Part shown: positions 9,861-19,155 of the stretch, piece by piece
How positions within the stretch are numbered: the stretch's first letter is position 1
Layout: the number at the start of each line of letters is the position of its first letter
Position numbers and translations under genes: made by a program
NCBI GenBank assembly: GCA_030834125.1
Contig: JAURFW010000005.1
Span: 44,436-108,435, forward strand
DNA length: 64,000 nt
DNA from: Bacteroidota bacterium
GTDB lineage: Bacteria; Bacteroidota; Bacteroidia; NS11-12g; UBA955
Direction of reading: 5' to 3'
Notes under the pieces: model-generated
What the model was told of the DNA's origin: nothing
Database searches by the model: none
What the model saw: only the letters and a program-made list of their open reading frames with translations

Positions 9861-10397
9861 GTGAATCGTTTTATTTATGTGATTAGACTCTTAAAATTAA
9901 TAGTTTTTTACTCATTGATAATATTATCACTGCCCAATGTTTCTTGTCAGTCCACCCAACCAAATATTAATAGCATGGAAATGAATAATAAAGATAGTTT
10001 CGAGATTCAAAAGACCGAAGAGGAATGGATGGCTCAATTAAGTAATTTCGAATATGAAGTTCTTCGAAATAAGGGAACGGAGAGACCATATAGTAGTGAA
10101 TACGAGACCTTATGGGATGAAGGGATTTATGTTTGCAAAGGATGTGGAGCCAGATTGTTTGAGTCTAAAACCAAGTTTGATGCTGGTTGTGGATGGCCTA
10201 GTTTTTATCAGTCTATAGATAAAAAAGCAATAAAGGAAATTTTAGATACCAGTCATGGCATGGTTAGAACCGAGGTAGTATGTGCCAAATGTGGCGGTCA
10301 TTTAGGACATGTTTTTAATGATGGATACAATCAACCTACTGGATTAAGATATTGTATTAATGGAATATCTTTAGGCTTTAAAAAGAAGGAAAAGTAA
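9861..10397 (+). CDS. msrB: Lipoprotein peptide-methionine (R)-S-oxide reductase MsrB
   Basis: 178 aa enzyme that reduces methionine-R-sulfoxide in proteins. Zinc-binding CxxC pairs (CKGCG and CAKCGG), CGWPSF, GHLGHVFNDG and the catalytic cysteine in RYCING are present. The N-terminus has a hydrophobic stretch ending in a lipobox-like LPNVSC (Cys29 from this start), so the enzyme is probably exported and lipid-anchored, repairing envelope proteins. Start is uncertain: GTG at 9861 gives the best signal peptide, while an in-frame TTG lies at 9840. Confidence 0.9.
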   Translation: MNRFIYVIRLLKLIVFYSLIILSLPNVSCQSTQPNINSMEMNNKDSFEIQKTEEEWMAQLSNFEYEVLRNKGTERPYSSEYETLWDEGIYVCKGCGARLFESKTKFDAGCGWPSFYQSIDKKAIKEILDTSHGMVRTEVVCAKCGGHLGHVFNDGYNQPTGLRYCINGISLGFKKKEK

Positions 10398-10427
10398 GCA
10401 TTCTTCACTAACTTGCTTCGTTGAAAA

Positions 10428-13220
10428 ATGAAGGAAGGAAAGTTATTTTTATTAGACGGAATGGCTCTTATTTACAGAGCTTTCTTTGCATTCAGTAAAA
10501 ATCCTAGAATAACCTCCACTGGCTTGAATGCCAGTGCAATGTTCGGATTTACCAATACTTTATTAGACATAATTAGAAGGCAAAATCCTACACATTTAGG
10601 TGTGGTATTTGATACAGATAAACCAACCAAACGTCACGAGGAATTTACGGAATATAAAGGCCAGCGTGAAGCAATGCCCGAAGATTTAAAGAAGAGTATT
10701 CCTTATATATTTCGCATTATTGAGGGGTTCAATATCCCAGTAATAACAATGGATGGATATGAGGCCGATGATATCATTGGAACCCTAGCTTGGAAGGTCG
10801 AAAATTTGGATGTATATATGATGACTCCGGACAAGGATTTTGGTCAATTGGTCAAAGACGGAGTTTATATATACAAACCAGGAAGAATGGGGAACCCTGA
10901 TGAAATATTAGGTGTTCCAGAAATTTTAGCCAAATGGGAAATTGAAAATGTTGAGCAGGTTATTGACATTTTAGGACTATGGGGTGATGCAGTTGATAAT
11001 ATTCCAGGAGTACCTGGAGTGGGTGAGAAAACTGCAAAGAAGCTAATTCAGCAGTATGGTTCAATGGAAAATGTGCTTGAACATATCGATGAAATGAAAG
11101 GTAAATTGAAAGAAAAGTTTGAGGAAAATAAAGAACAAGCTCTTCTTTCTAAGCGTTTGGCAACTATTGATACTGCAGTTCCCATAGAATTAGACCTAGA
11201 CGGTTTAAAATTAGTTGATCCCAATAAAGAATTATTAAGTGAGGTATTTAAGGAGTTAGAATTCAGGACATTGGCAAATCGAGTTTTTGGAACCCAGCAA
11301 GCAACAGCTAGTTCAAACACGGTAAGGGCCAGCGCTTTAAAAATGCCTTCTACCCAAACATCTTTATTTGATAATATTGAAGTAGTGGGGACTGCAGAAG
11401 CTGTAGAATTAAAAAATATTGATAATACCGAGCATGAATACACATGTATTGAAACCGAAATTCAATGGGAACAGTTTCAAAAAGAGGTTCTTTCAGCTAA
11501 AGAAATATGTTTTGATACAGAAACTAGTGAGTTAGATGTTTTTGATGCTCATATTGTAGGTGTATCTGTAAGTTGGAAAAATCATCAAGGCGTTTACATC
11601 CCTATTCCTGCTAAATATGATGAAGCCAAGAAAATTCTAAATAGACTCGAATTTATTTGGAGCTCATCTCAATTAAAGATTGCTCAGAACTTAAAATACG
11701 ACCTTGGAATCCTTTCTAAATATGGCATTAAAGTACAAGGGCCATTTTTTGATACGATGTTGGCGCATTATTTAATAGAGCCTGATCAAAGGCATAATAT
11801 GACTGTTCTTAGTGAGTCATACTTAGGATATACGCCAATTTCAATTGAAACATTGATAGGTAAGAAGGGTAAAAATCAAGGATCAATGGCAGATGTGCCA
11901 TTAGAGAAGATTGCAATTTATGCTGCTGAGGATACCGATGTAACATATCAACTAAAGCAGCATCTTCAAAAACAATTAGAAGAGAAAAACTTGTTAACTG
12001 TATTTAACGATATAGAAATTCCCTTAGTATCTGTTTTGTTAGAAATGGAGCAAGAAGGAGTTAAGTTGGATATTGACTTTTTATCGCAATACAGCAGTGA
12101 ATTGCAACAACAAGCAATTGATATTCAGAATAAGATTTTTGCTATAGCTGGTTTTGAGTTTAATATAGCTTCGCCACAACAAGTTGGAAATGTATTGTTC
12201 GAACATCTAAAACTTTTAGAAAAGCCCAAAAAGACAAAAACTGGGCAATATCAAACCGATGAAGAGACGCTGCAATTTTTGAAAGGTAAGCATAATATTG
12301 TTGAAAATATATTGAACTTCCGAGCGCTGCAAAAATTGCGCAGCACATATGTAGATGCTCTTCCTACTATGGTCAGAAAAGATACTAATAAGGTCCACAC
12401 TAACTTTAATCAGGCTGTCGCTGCAACCGGTCGTTTGAGTTCTCAAAATCCAAATCTTCAGAATATTCCAATTCGTACAGACTTAGGTCGTGAGATTAGA
12501 AAGTCTTTTATTGCTAATGATGAAGATTCAGTTTTGTTAAGTGCGGATTATTCTCAAATAGAATTAAGAATAATTGCACATATTTCTAAAGATCAAGGCA
12601 TGATAGACGCCTTTAATTCAGGTTTGGATATTCATACTGCAACAGCCTCAAAAGTCTATGGTATTCCGGTTGAAGAAGTCGATTCGGATATGAGGAGGAA
12701 AGCAAAGACGGTAAATTTTGGAATAATTTATGGTATTTCGGCATTTGGTTTAAGCCAACGGGTTCAAATCAGTAGAGCGGAAGCAAAAGAAATCATTGAT
12801 AATTACTTTATTCAGTTTCCAGGTATTAAGCAATACATGGATAAAACGGTAAATTCAGCTCGTGAGCTAGGTTATGTAGAAACTATTACCGGTAGAAAAA
12901 GAAACTTACGAGATATTAATAGCAGAAATGCTACGGTGCGCGGTTTTGCAGAGCGAAATTCTATTAATGCACCAATACAGGGTAGTGCTGCTGATATGAT
13001 TAAAATAGCTATGATTCAGTTGCAAGATTGGTTAAGAAAATCAGACTTAAATACTAAAATGATTTTGCAAGTGCATGATGAATTATTGTTTAATGTTCCA
13101 AAGAACGAAATTGGAATAGTACAACAAAAAGTAAAAGAAATAATGGAAGGTGCAATGAAATTAGATGTTCCAGTGCTTGTAGAGTCAGGAACTGGTTCTA
13201 ACTGGTTAGAGGCACATTAA
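10428..13220 (+). CDS. polA: DNA polymerase I
   Basis: 930 aa, usual length. All three domains are present: the 5'-3' nuclease (about 1-290, with GYEADDIIGT and the helix-hairpin-helix region GVPGVGEKTA), a 3'-5' exonuclease (FDTETSELD, NLKYDLGIL, YAAEDTDVTY all retained, so proofreading looks active) and the polymerase domain (motif A DYSQIELRI, motif B RRKAKTVNFGIIYG, motif C QVHDELLF). It fills gaps after excision repair and Okazaki-fragment processing. It follows msrB by 30 bases and may be in the same transcript. The last 4 bases overlap the convergent porin gene. Confidence 0.97.
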   Translation: MKEGKLFLLDGMALIYRAFFAFSKNPRITSTGLNASAMFGFTNTLLDIIRRQNPTHLGVVFDTDKPTKRHEEFTEYKGQREAMPEDLKKSIPYIFRIIEGFNIPVITMDGYEADDIIGTLAWKVENLDVYMMTPDKDFGQLVKDGVYIYKPGRMGNPDEILGVPEILAKWEIENVEQVIDILGLWGDAVDNIPGVPGVGEKTAKKLIQQYGSMENVLEHIDEMKGKLKEKFEENKEQALLSKRLATIDTAVPIELDLDGLKLVDPNKELLSEVFKELEFRTLANRVFGTQQATASSNTVRASALKMPSTQTSLFDNIEVVGTAEAVELKNIDNTEHEYTCIETEIQWEQFQKEVLSAKEICFDTETSELDVFDAHIVGVSVSWKNHQGVYIPIPAKYDEAKKILNRLEFIWSSSQLKIAQNLKYDLGILSKYGIKVQGPFFDTMLAHYLIEPDQRHNMTVLSESYLGYTPISIETLIGKKGKNQGSMADVPLEKIAIYAAEDTDVTYQLKQHLQKQLEEKNLLTVFNDIEIPLVSVLLEMEQEGVKLDIDFLSQYSSELQQQAIDIQNKIFAIAGFEFNIASPQQVGNVLFEHLKLLEKPKKTKTGQYQTDEETLQFLKGKHNIVENILNFRALQKLRSTYVDALPTMVRKDTNKVHTNFNQAVAATGRLSSQNPNLQNIPIRTDLGREIRKSFIANDEDSVLLSADYSQIELRIIAHISKDQGMIDAFNSGLDIHTATASKVYGIPVEEVDSDMRRKAKTVNFGIIYGISAFGLSQRVQISRAEAKEIIDNYFIQFPGIKQYMDKTVNSARELGYVETITGRKRNLRDINSRNATVRGFAERNSINAPIQGSAADMIKIAMIQLQDWLRKSDLNTKMILQVHDELLFNVPKNEIGIVQQKVKEIMEGAMKLDVPVLVESGTGSNWLEAH

Positions 13221-15187
13221 TTCCAAAACTTCCACTGAAACCCAAAACGAAAACGTCCGGGTTGAATGGGGTATTGTAAAATTGTTTCGTATCGTTTATT
13301 TACATTAGGAAGAATAATCCATTCATTCCAATGCTCGTATTTGAAAAATATATCTATTGTTTGTATTCGAGAAATTGCATAAAAAGATATTATCGGGTAA
13401 TTTCCAAGTACTAAATTTGATGTTTGATTAAATTGGAAGTTGTGATATATCGGATTGTAATTTAAGGAGTTATATTTAGAATAATAGGTAAAATCAACTC
13501 CTAATCTGTAGAACAGTGCTTTTTTGAATGCATCGTTCTGATAATTAAATCCAAATCTTCCAAACCAATTCGGAAACCACTGATTTTGTTGTTCGTTTAT
13601 ACTGTTAAACTGGTAAAATGAGGAAATATAAACACCCCAATTATCACCTTGGAATTGAGTGGTAATTTGATTTTTTAAGTAGTTCCAATTATTTATTTGC
13701 GCAGGAACATTTGCAGTGAAAAATAGTGGTGTATTGTTGCTGGATCCAAAAGTTAAAGATGTGAGAAGTTGAAGTCGACTTTGTTTTCTTTGCCAATGAA
13801 GTTTTACTAATCGGTTTGATGTAAAATCGTTTATTTCTGGTCCTGATTTAAAGTCTGAAAATGCGTTTTGGAAGTATTTAAAATAAATAGAAAAAGGTTG
13901 ATTTTGATTGAGTAATCTTACTCCAAACTCTGATAAACTATCTTTGTATGTAGATTGAACTTCAAAATAATGAGCACTCTTCCCATATCCACTTAAGGTG
14001 TATGACCCATCTAATGTGAATAGTATTTTATTAAATCGAAAAATCGAATTTAACCCTATATTATTTTGATTATAGGAGTTTACCCATCGTTGTGAATCGT
14101 TGGCTTGATATAGATATTTTAATGTGTTGTATTCATGGAAGATTTGTGTACTTATAGGAATAAAGTTTGACTTCCAATTTATACCTAGCTTATGATTCCA
14201 TTGACGCCAAGCGCTGCTATCTTGTAAGCTACTACCACCAAATCTTAATGGTTGTAAATAGACTGAAGAATCATAACTTCTATCTGTGTATTCAAATCTA
14301 TCTCTTGTGAAAACTATTGATTGTTCTAATGACCAATTTAGGGTTGTATCTAAGAAATATTTGTGTTTAAATAGATGTTTGGTATTGCTAAGAAAAGAAC
14401 TAGCGGTTTGGTTTGTAGGGTAATAAATTCCAAATTTCCTCAATGACCAATCTGTTTGTGATGAGTCAACACCATAAAACAAAGTATCATTCAATAATCC
14501 AAAGTTCTCATTTCTTCTATTTCTATTCCAAGTAAGAATAATTTGCTGCCGGTACCTCGTATTGAGGCTAGTGAAGTCACTTCCAAAGGCAATATTTCTA
14601 ATTAAATTATCCTGATTGTCACCAACATAATGATTGTCGTTAATTAAGCTTCTGTAGTTGAGTGAAACATTCCAAGTGGGTGAGAAATTTTGAGAATGTA
14701 AAGCGTTCATTCCTATTAAACCTCCATCTCCTTGTGAATAATCAAACTGTGTAAAAGCTTGACCTACACGGTGAAAATTGAAATTTTCAGGTGAAAACAT
14801 GTACGTATAAGCAGTATTTAAACCAGTGTAAATATGTTTTTGAGGGTCTGAAAAATAAAGAGGAAGTTCTGGACTCCCAGGGCTGCCAATATTACCAATA
14901 GGTTTCCAAGATTGTTGCATTGGAGTATACCATTGCACATTAGTTAAACTTGAATCTGCTGGAATGAAGGTGTCTAGTTCATTCCATAATTTACAGGCAT
15001 TTTGTGTGTAAGGTAGTATTTGTGGTCTTGTGTCAACAATAGAATCCCTTAAAGATTTTAAAGAATCTAAAGTCTTCGCTTCGGCTTCCGTATTATTTGA
15101 ACGTGGCATTCCAAAGGGAATTTGTGCCCATAAATCAGATATAAAAAGGGCTGATAGAACCAACAGAAGAGCTTTTAGGGTTTTCAA
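13217..15187 (-). CDS. Putative beta-barrel porin
   Basis: 656 aa outer-membrane protein with a signal peptide ending in LWAQ. The long run of alternating aromatic and polar strands and a C-terminal strand ending in aromatic residues (RFGFQWKFWN) mark a barrel. The early segment YFSDPQKHIYTGLNTAYTY and the following FDYSQGDGGLIG recall the Bacteroidota putative porin family (PF14121). What it transports is unknown. The only usable initiator is TTG at 15187, because an in-frame TAG lies two codons further up. It is divergent from the small membrane protein gene with only 30 bases between starts. Confidence 0.8.
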   Translation of the reverse strand: MKTLKALLLVLSALFISDLWAQIPFGMPRSNNTEAEAKTLDSLKSLRDSIVDTRPQILPYTQNACKLWNELDTFIPADSSLTNVQWYTPMQQSWKPIGNIGSPGSPELPLYFSDPQKHIYTGLNTAYTYMFSPENFNFHRVGQAFTQFDYSQGDGGLIGMNALHSQNFSPTWNVSLNYRSLINDNHYVGDNQDNLIRNIAFGSDFTSLNTRYRQQIILTWNRNRRNENFGLLNDTLFYGVDSSQTDWSLRKFGIYYPTNQTASSFLSNTKHLFKHKYFLDTTLNWSLEQSIVFTRDRFEYTDRSYDSSVYLQPLRFGGSSLQDSSAWRQWNHKLGINWKSNFIPISTQIFHEYNTLKYLYQANDSQRWVNSYNQNNIGLNSIFRFNKILFTLDGSYTLSGYGKSAHYFEVQSTYKDSLSEFGVRLLNQNQPFSIYFKYFQNAFSDFKSGPEINDFTSNRLVKLHWQRKQSRLQLLTSLTFGSSNNTPLFFTANVPAQINNWNYLKNQITTQFQGDNWGVYISSFYQFNSINEQQNQWFPNWFGRFGFNYQNDAFKKALFYRLGVDFTYYSKYNSLNYNPIYHNFQFNQTSNLVLGNYPIISFYAISRIQTIDIFFKYEHWNEWIILPNVNKRYETILQYPIQPGRFRFGFQWKFWN

Positions 15188-15217
15188 AATGCTCTACAAA
15201 TTTGCGGATAAAATTTG

Positions 15218-15733
15218 ATGCCTAAAAGGGAAAGTATATATGAGACGGTTTTTTGTAAAAAAGTGATAAATTTGGGTATGGGGGAATGGACTCTTTTTTT
15301 ATTACTCAGTCAAGTGATTGTTTGGAGTTCAATAAAGTATCTAGTGGGTGTTGGATTAGCATTAATTTATTTGCCTCTAATTCAGGGTTGGCTTTATTCT
15401 ACCATTGGGGGATTATTAGGCATAATAATTTTTGTATTTGTTGGTGAGAATATCCAAAAAACTCTGTTAAAACGATGGCCTGTATTTTTTTCGAATAAAC
15501 GTTTTAGTAGAAAAAATAGGAATCTTGTAAGAATTAGACAAAAAGGAGGACTTTTAGTGGTTTCCTTACTAACACCATTCGTTCTGAGTATTCCCGTTGG
15601 GTGTATCTTGGCTACCACTTTTGTCCATAATCATTGGAAAATAATAACCTACCAATCATTATCACTTTTACTTTGGAGTATTCTTATTTTCGGGGGTAGG
15701 TATTATTTGGGTGAGGCATTTCCTTTCTTGTAA
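15218..15733 (+). CDS. Small integral membrane protein, unknown
   Basis: 171 aa from the ATG at 15218 with four or so hydrophobic segments (about 27-42, 45-77, 112-130, 140-160) separated by a basic cytoplasmic loop (FFSNKRFSRKNRNLVRIRQK). Topology resembles small-multidrug-export or DedA-like proteins, but no signature motif is seen, so no function is given. It shares a 30-base divergent start region with the porin. Confidence 0.65.
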   Translation: MPKRESIYETVFCKKVINLGMGEWTLFLLLSQVIVWSSIKYLVGVGLALIYLPLIQGWLYSTIGGLLGIIIFVFVGENIQKTLLKRWPVFFSNKRFSRKNRNLVRIRQKGGLLVVSLLTPFVLSIPVGCILATTFVHNHWKIITYQSLSLLLWSILIFGGRYYLGEAFPFL

Positions 15734-15797
15734 GGTTGGGTAATTGCGAGTTTATGACATTCTGTTAATTTGGAAATATTTATCTTGCATGAGAATT

Positions 15798-17840
15798 ATG
15801 AAATTCAATAAATTAAGATTTGTACTATTTGGTTTAATGACTCTCGGAGGCTGTCAGAAACGACCTTTGAGTTGGGATGTAGATAATACAATTCCATTAT
15901 TCAAAACCACTTTTAGTATGGATAATTTAGATACTAGATATATTACAAATTCATCAGCTGATTCAAGTTATATTCTTAATTATTCCAATACTATTTATAG
16001 TTATAAAATAAATGATTTACAAGCCTCTGATACTGGAATTCAAGCGGCATTTTCATTGAGTAAATTGCGGTTAAACGATCAGGTCATAACCAACGTTATT
16101 TCTTTAGGGGATATCAATCCATTATTCAAAGCATTGGATGGTCAAACAATTATTATCCCGGCACAGGATCAACAGAATCTAGATCCCACAGAAATTGATG
16201 CTAGTGCCTTTTTTGAGACAGCAACACTTGATACTGGATATTTAGATATTACTATCACTAATGAGCTACCAGTGAATATTTCTCTTATTGAGTTTGAACT
16301 TAGAAATAAGGATGATAACTCGGTAGTGGCAAGTGATCAGTTTACAAACATTGCTCCAAATGGCGGAAGTGATAAAAAGACTATAGATCTTGGCGGTAAA
16401 ACCGTGAACAAAACACTAATAGGTGTAATAAAAAGGTTGATTACAGATCAAAGTCCGTCTGCAGTAACCATTGATGTTAGCAAAGGCATCAGGGTTGACC
16501 TGGGTGTTCGGCAACTTCGACCAAGTTCCGCAATAGCAGCATTCCCAACTCAAGATGTAATTGATCAAGATGAAGGATTAACCTTGTACATGGGTGGCGC
16601 TGAAGTTAAATATTTCAAAGTAGCCAGTGGAAGGCTAAAAATTGATGTTTTTAGTACAGTTCGGGAAGATTTAGATATGTATATAGAACTTCCTGGAGCA
16701 ATTAAAGACGGAAAGAAATTTGTAGATATTGTTCATCTCGATGCTGCCGAACCAGGCGGTTCATCTCAAACCAATACCATTTACGAAATGGAAGGTTATT
16801 TAATTGACTTTAGAGGTAAAAATCCTACCGTTACCGATACTGTAAACACTTTCCATCAGATTTTAAAAGTTACCTTAGACTCTAGCGGAAGAAAAATTCC
16901 CGTGAATCTCAGCGATAGCATCCGACTTGATTATAAAATTGAGGGATTAAAACCCGAATATGCTATTGGTTACTTGGGAAATTCAATTGATACTACAGGT
17001 TTGGATACAGTAGGTATTGATTTATTTAAGGGCTTAACGGGAGATGTAGATTTTCAAGATTTTGAGGTGAATTTTTTACTAAGAAATAGCATTGGTACTG
17101 ATGGTAGAATTAACCTAAAACAGTTATCGAGTATAAATGCATTTTCAGGTAGTAGAGTTGACTTGAATGCTCCAGCACTAACCGGTGATTTATTTGTAAC
17201 AAAACCTCCATTTCAAAGAGGTCAATTTTCAGAAACTAGTATTACTTTAAATCCTCAAAATAGCAATGTGAAAACCTTTTTTGAAAACCTTCCCCAGTTA
17301 TTGGAATATGATTTAGAAACCGAGATTTCGCCTAATGGAAACGTTAATAATTACACTGATTTTGTTTTCGATGATTCACGAATGGATGTAATTCTTAACG
17401 TTAATATGCCATTTGCCTTTTCATTTGGAGGTTTAACATTGAGAGACACACAAGGGGTTAATTTCTCTGAGTTTGGCGATATTACTAGATTGAAATCGGC
17501 AAAATTGTTTCTTGAAATGGAGAACTACTTCCCATTGGATTTGAAACTTAATGTAAATATGTTGGATAAGAATTATCGGAAGTTAGGTTCATTTAATAGC
17601 ACTCCAACAGATGGAATTCCTTCGGCTGCCGTTGATGCAAATGGATATCCAATTAATTCAAGCTCTCAAACGCTAATAGTAGAATTAGATCGTGAGAGGG
17701 CTCAGAATCTAGTAAATACCCATTATTTTGAAATAATATTAGAGGCTAAAGGAAGTCAAAAAATGCAAAAGTTGTATAACAACAGTAAGTTAATCATGGA
17801 GTCGAGAATGCAGTTTGAGTATGAATTACAGAATGATTAA
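15798..17840 (+). CDS. Large surface/outer-membrane lipoprotein, unknown
   Basis: 680 aa from the ATG at 15798 (another in-frame ATG at 15789). The signal peptide ends in a lipobox GLMTLGGC, so the protein is lipid-anchored. The mature part has no known motif; it shows repeated beta-sandwich-like stretches and many segments of the form V-x-L-x-L. Bacteroidota send such lipoproteins to the outer membrane. The next gene, an outer-membrane barrel, starts inside its stop codon region (ATGATTAA, 8-base overlap), so the two products are expected in a fixed ratio and probably form a complex. Confidence 0.75.
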   Translation: MKFNKLRFVLFGLMTLGGCQKRPLSWDVDNTIPLFKTTFSMDNLDTRYITNSSADSSYILNYSNTIYSYKINDLQASDTGIQAAFSLSKLRLNDQVITNVISLGDINPLFKALDGQTIIIPAQDQQNLDPTEIDASAFFETATLDTGYLDITITNELPVNISLIEFELRNKDDNSVVASDQFTNIAPNGGSDKKTIDLGGKTVNKTLIGVIKRLITDQSPSAVTIDVSKGIRVDLGVRQLRPSSAIAAFPTQDVIDQDEGLTLYMGGAEVKYFKVASGRLKIDVFSTVREDLDMYIELPGAIKDGKKFVDIVHLDAAEPGGSSQTNTIYEMEGYLIDFRGKNPTVTDTVNTFHQILKVTLDSSGRKIPVNLSDSIRLDYKIEGLKPEYAIGYLGNSIDTTGLDTVGIDLFKGLTGDVDFQDFEVNFLLRNSIGTDGRINLKQLSSINAFSGSRVDLNAPALTGDLFVTKPPFQRGQFSETSITLNPQNSNVKTFFENLPQLLEYDLETEISPNGNVNNYTDFVFDDSRMDVILNVNMPFAFSFGGLTLRDTQGVNFSEFGDITRLKSAKLFLEMENYFPLDLKLNVNMLDKNYRKLGSFNSTPTDGIPSAAVDANGYPINSSSQTLIVELDRERAQNLVNTHYFEIILEAKGSQKMQKLYNNSKLIMESRMQFEYELQND

Positions 17841-19155
17841 ACCTATTTTTTTTGTAGCAGGATTCTTGACTTTTCCTGTTTGGGGCAGCGACTCAACGAG
17901 CCTAAATCAAGAGGTTCAATTAATACCCGATCACGAGTTAAGTATTGAGGTAAAAACTATTAGACCTATCGCAAATTATGTAATTGAAACGGGATCTAAT
18001 TCTATACCTTTTGAAATGATGAGCAGGATGGTTTTGGGCGGATATATTTCAACTGATAGGATGGAATCTATTACAAATTCATTATCTGAAAATAATAGAT
18101 TGGGATTTTATCAAAGTTGGCACATTGGCTTATATCCTATTCCAAAAATATTTGAAACTCAGAGTGAAAATAAATTAGCCTTAAAACAAGTTAGATTTAT
18201 TTCAGAGTCATTTGGTGGGGCAACCTTTACTGAAGATGCGTTTGGATTAATTTTTAGGGGAAATACTCCTTACTTAGGAAAGGAATTAAATACAGGAAGT
18301 AACAGATTTATGACTTTTTCTCAAAAAGGATTAAGATTTGATTTTGAAAAAAAATCATTTTCATGGGCCGTTCAATTACATCAAATTTCCAATTATAACA
18401 ATTTACAAACTGAAAACTTATCGGTTTATTCTTCAAGTATAGGGGATTCTATAGCTATGAAGGGTTCTATGTTTTCTCAAACTTCAGATCCGAACGAATC
18501 TGCAGGCTGGGGGGCACAATTAAACTTTTCTTATTTTAAGAAAATTGGTAAAGGAGTAGCTTTTTTCGGATTTGAAAATTTAGGAATAAATCAATTGAGC
18601 AATGTTAAGACTATATACCGTGGAGTGCAATTTGAGAATTCATCTATAGATCCCATAAAATGGGTTGACGAAGAAAAAATCACCATAGTTCCCCTGAATT
18701 TGGCCATAAGCGATTTGGTTGGGTCAAAATGGTTTAGAAATACTCGTGATACCCTAATACAGGACTTGAATTTTGATACAATAACTCAGCGTGGTACATT
18801 TTACACTCCGATTCACTTATTTGCTCAATACCACAGAAATTTAAATAATAATTCTAGCAGTGGTTTGATGTGGTATAATGTCAGAGTAGACTACCGTTAT
18901 CTGTTGGGATATTTCCCCAAATTAAGTACAACGTTCAATTTTAAGCCTTTTGCAAAAGGTAAACTTAGGAATTTGAATGTTCACGGTGGGGTTTCACTTG
19001 GTGGCTTTGATACTTGGGATATAAATGCTGGAGTAGAATGGTATACAAATCCTTTATATATAAAACTTCATTTTACTGGAATTGAATCTTTCATTGCGCC
19101 TTCATCACAACATGGTGGAGGAATGCAACTCACGCTATTTTATCCGTTCTATTGA
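17833..19155 (+). CDS. Outer-membrane beta-barrel protein, unknown (DUF5723-like)
   Basis: 440 aa from the ATG at 17833, which gives a signal peptide ending near PVWGSDS. The rest is a series of amphipathic strands, and the protein ends LTLFYPFY with a terminal aromatic, as outer-membrane barrels do. It resembles the broad DUF5723-type barrel family of Bacteroidota by layout only. It is translationally coupled to the upstream lipoprotein. Its 3' end overlaps the convergent glycosyltransferase gene by 21 bases. Confidence 0.7.
   Translation: MIKPIFFVAGFLTFPVWGSDSTSLNQEVQLIPDHELSIEVKTIRPIANYVIETGSNSIPFEMMSRMVLGGYISTDRMESITNSLSENNRLGFYQSWHIGLYPIPKIFETQSENKLALKQVRFISESFGGATFTEDAFGLIFRGNTPYLGKELNTGSNRFMTFSQKGLRFDFEKKSFSWAVQLHQISNYNNLQTENLSVYSSSIGDSIAMKGSMFSQTSDPNESAGWGAQLNFSYFKKIGKGVAFFGFENLGINQLSNVKTIYRGVQFENSSIDPIKWVDEEKITIVPLNLAISDLVGSKWFRNTRDTLIQDLNFDTITQRGTFYTPIHLFAQYHRNLNNNSSSGLMWYNVRVDYRYLLGYFPKLSTTFNFKPFAKGKLRNLNVHGGVSLGGFDTWDINAGVEWYTNPLYIKLHFTGIESFIAPSSQHGGGMQLTLFYPFY

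Noticed and set aside
12160..12446. Overlapping minus-strand frames in polA
   Set aside because: Antisense frames inside a conserved polymerase domain without start context or domain likeness.
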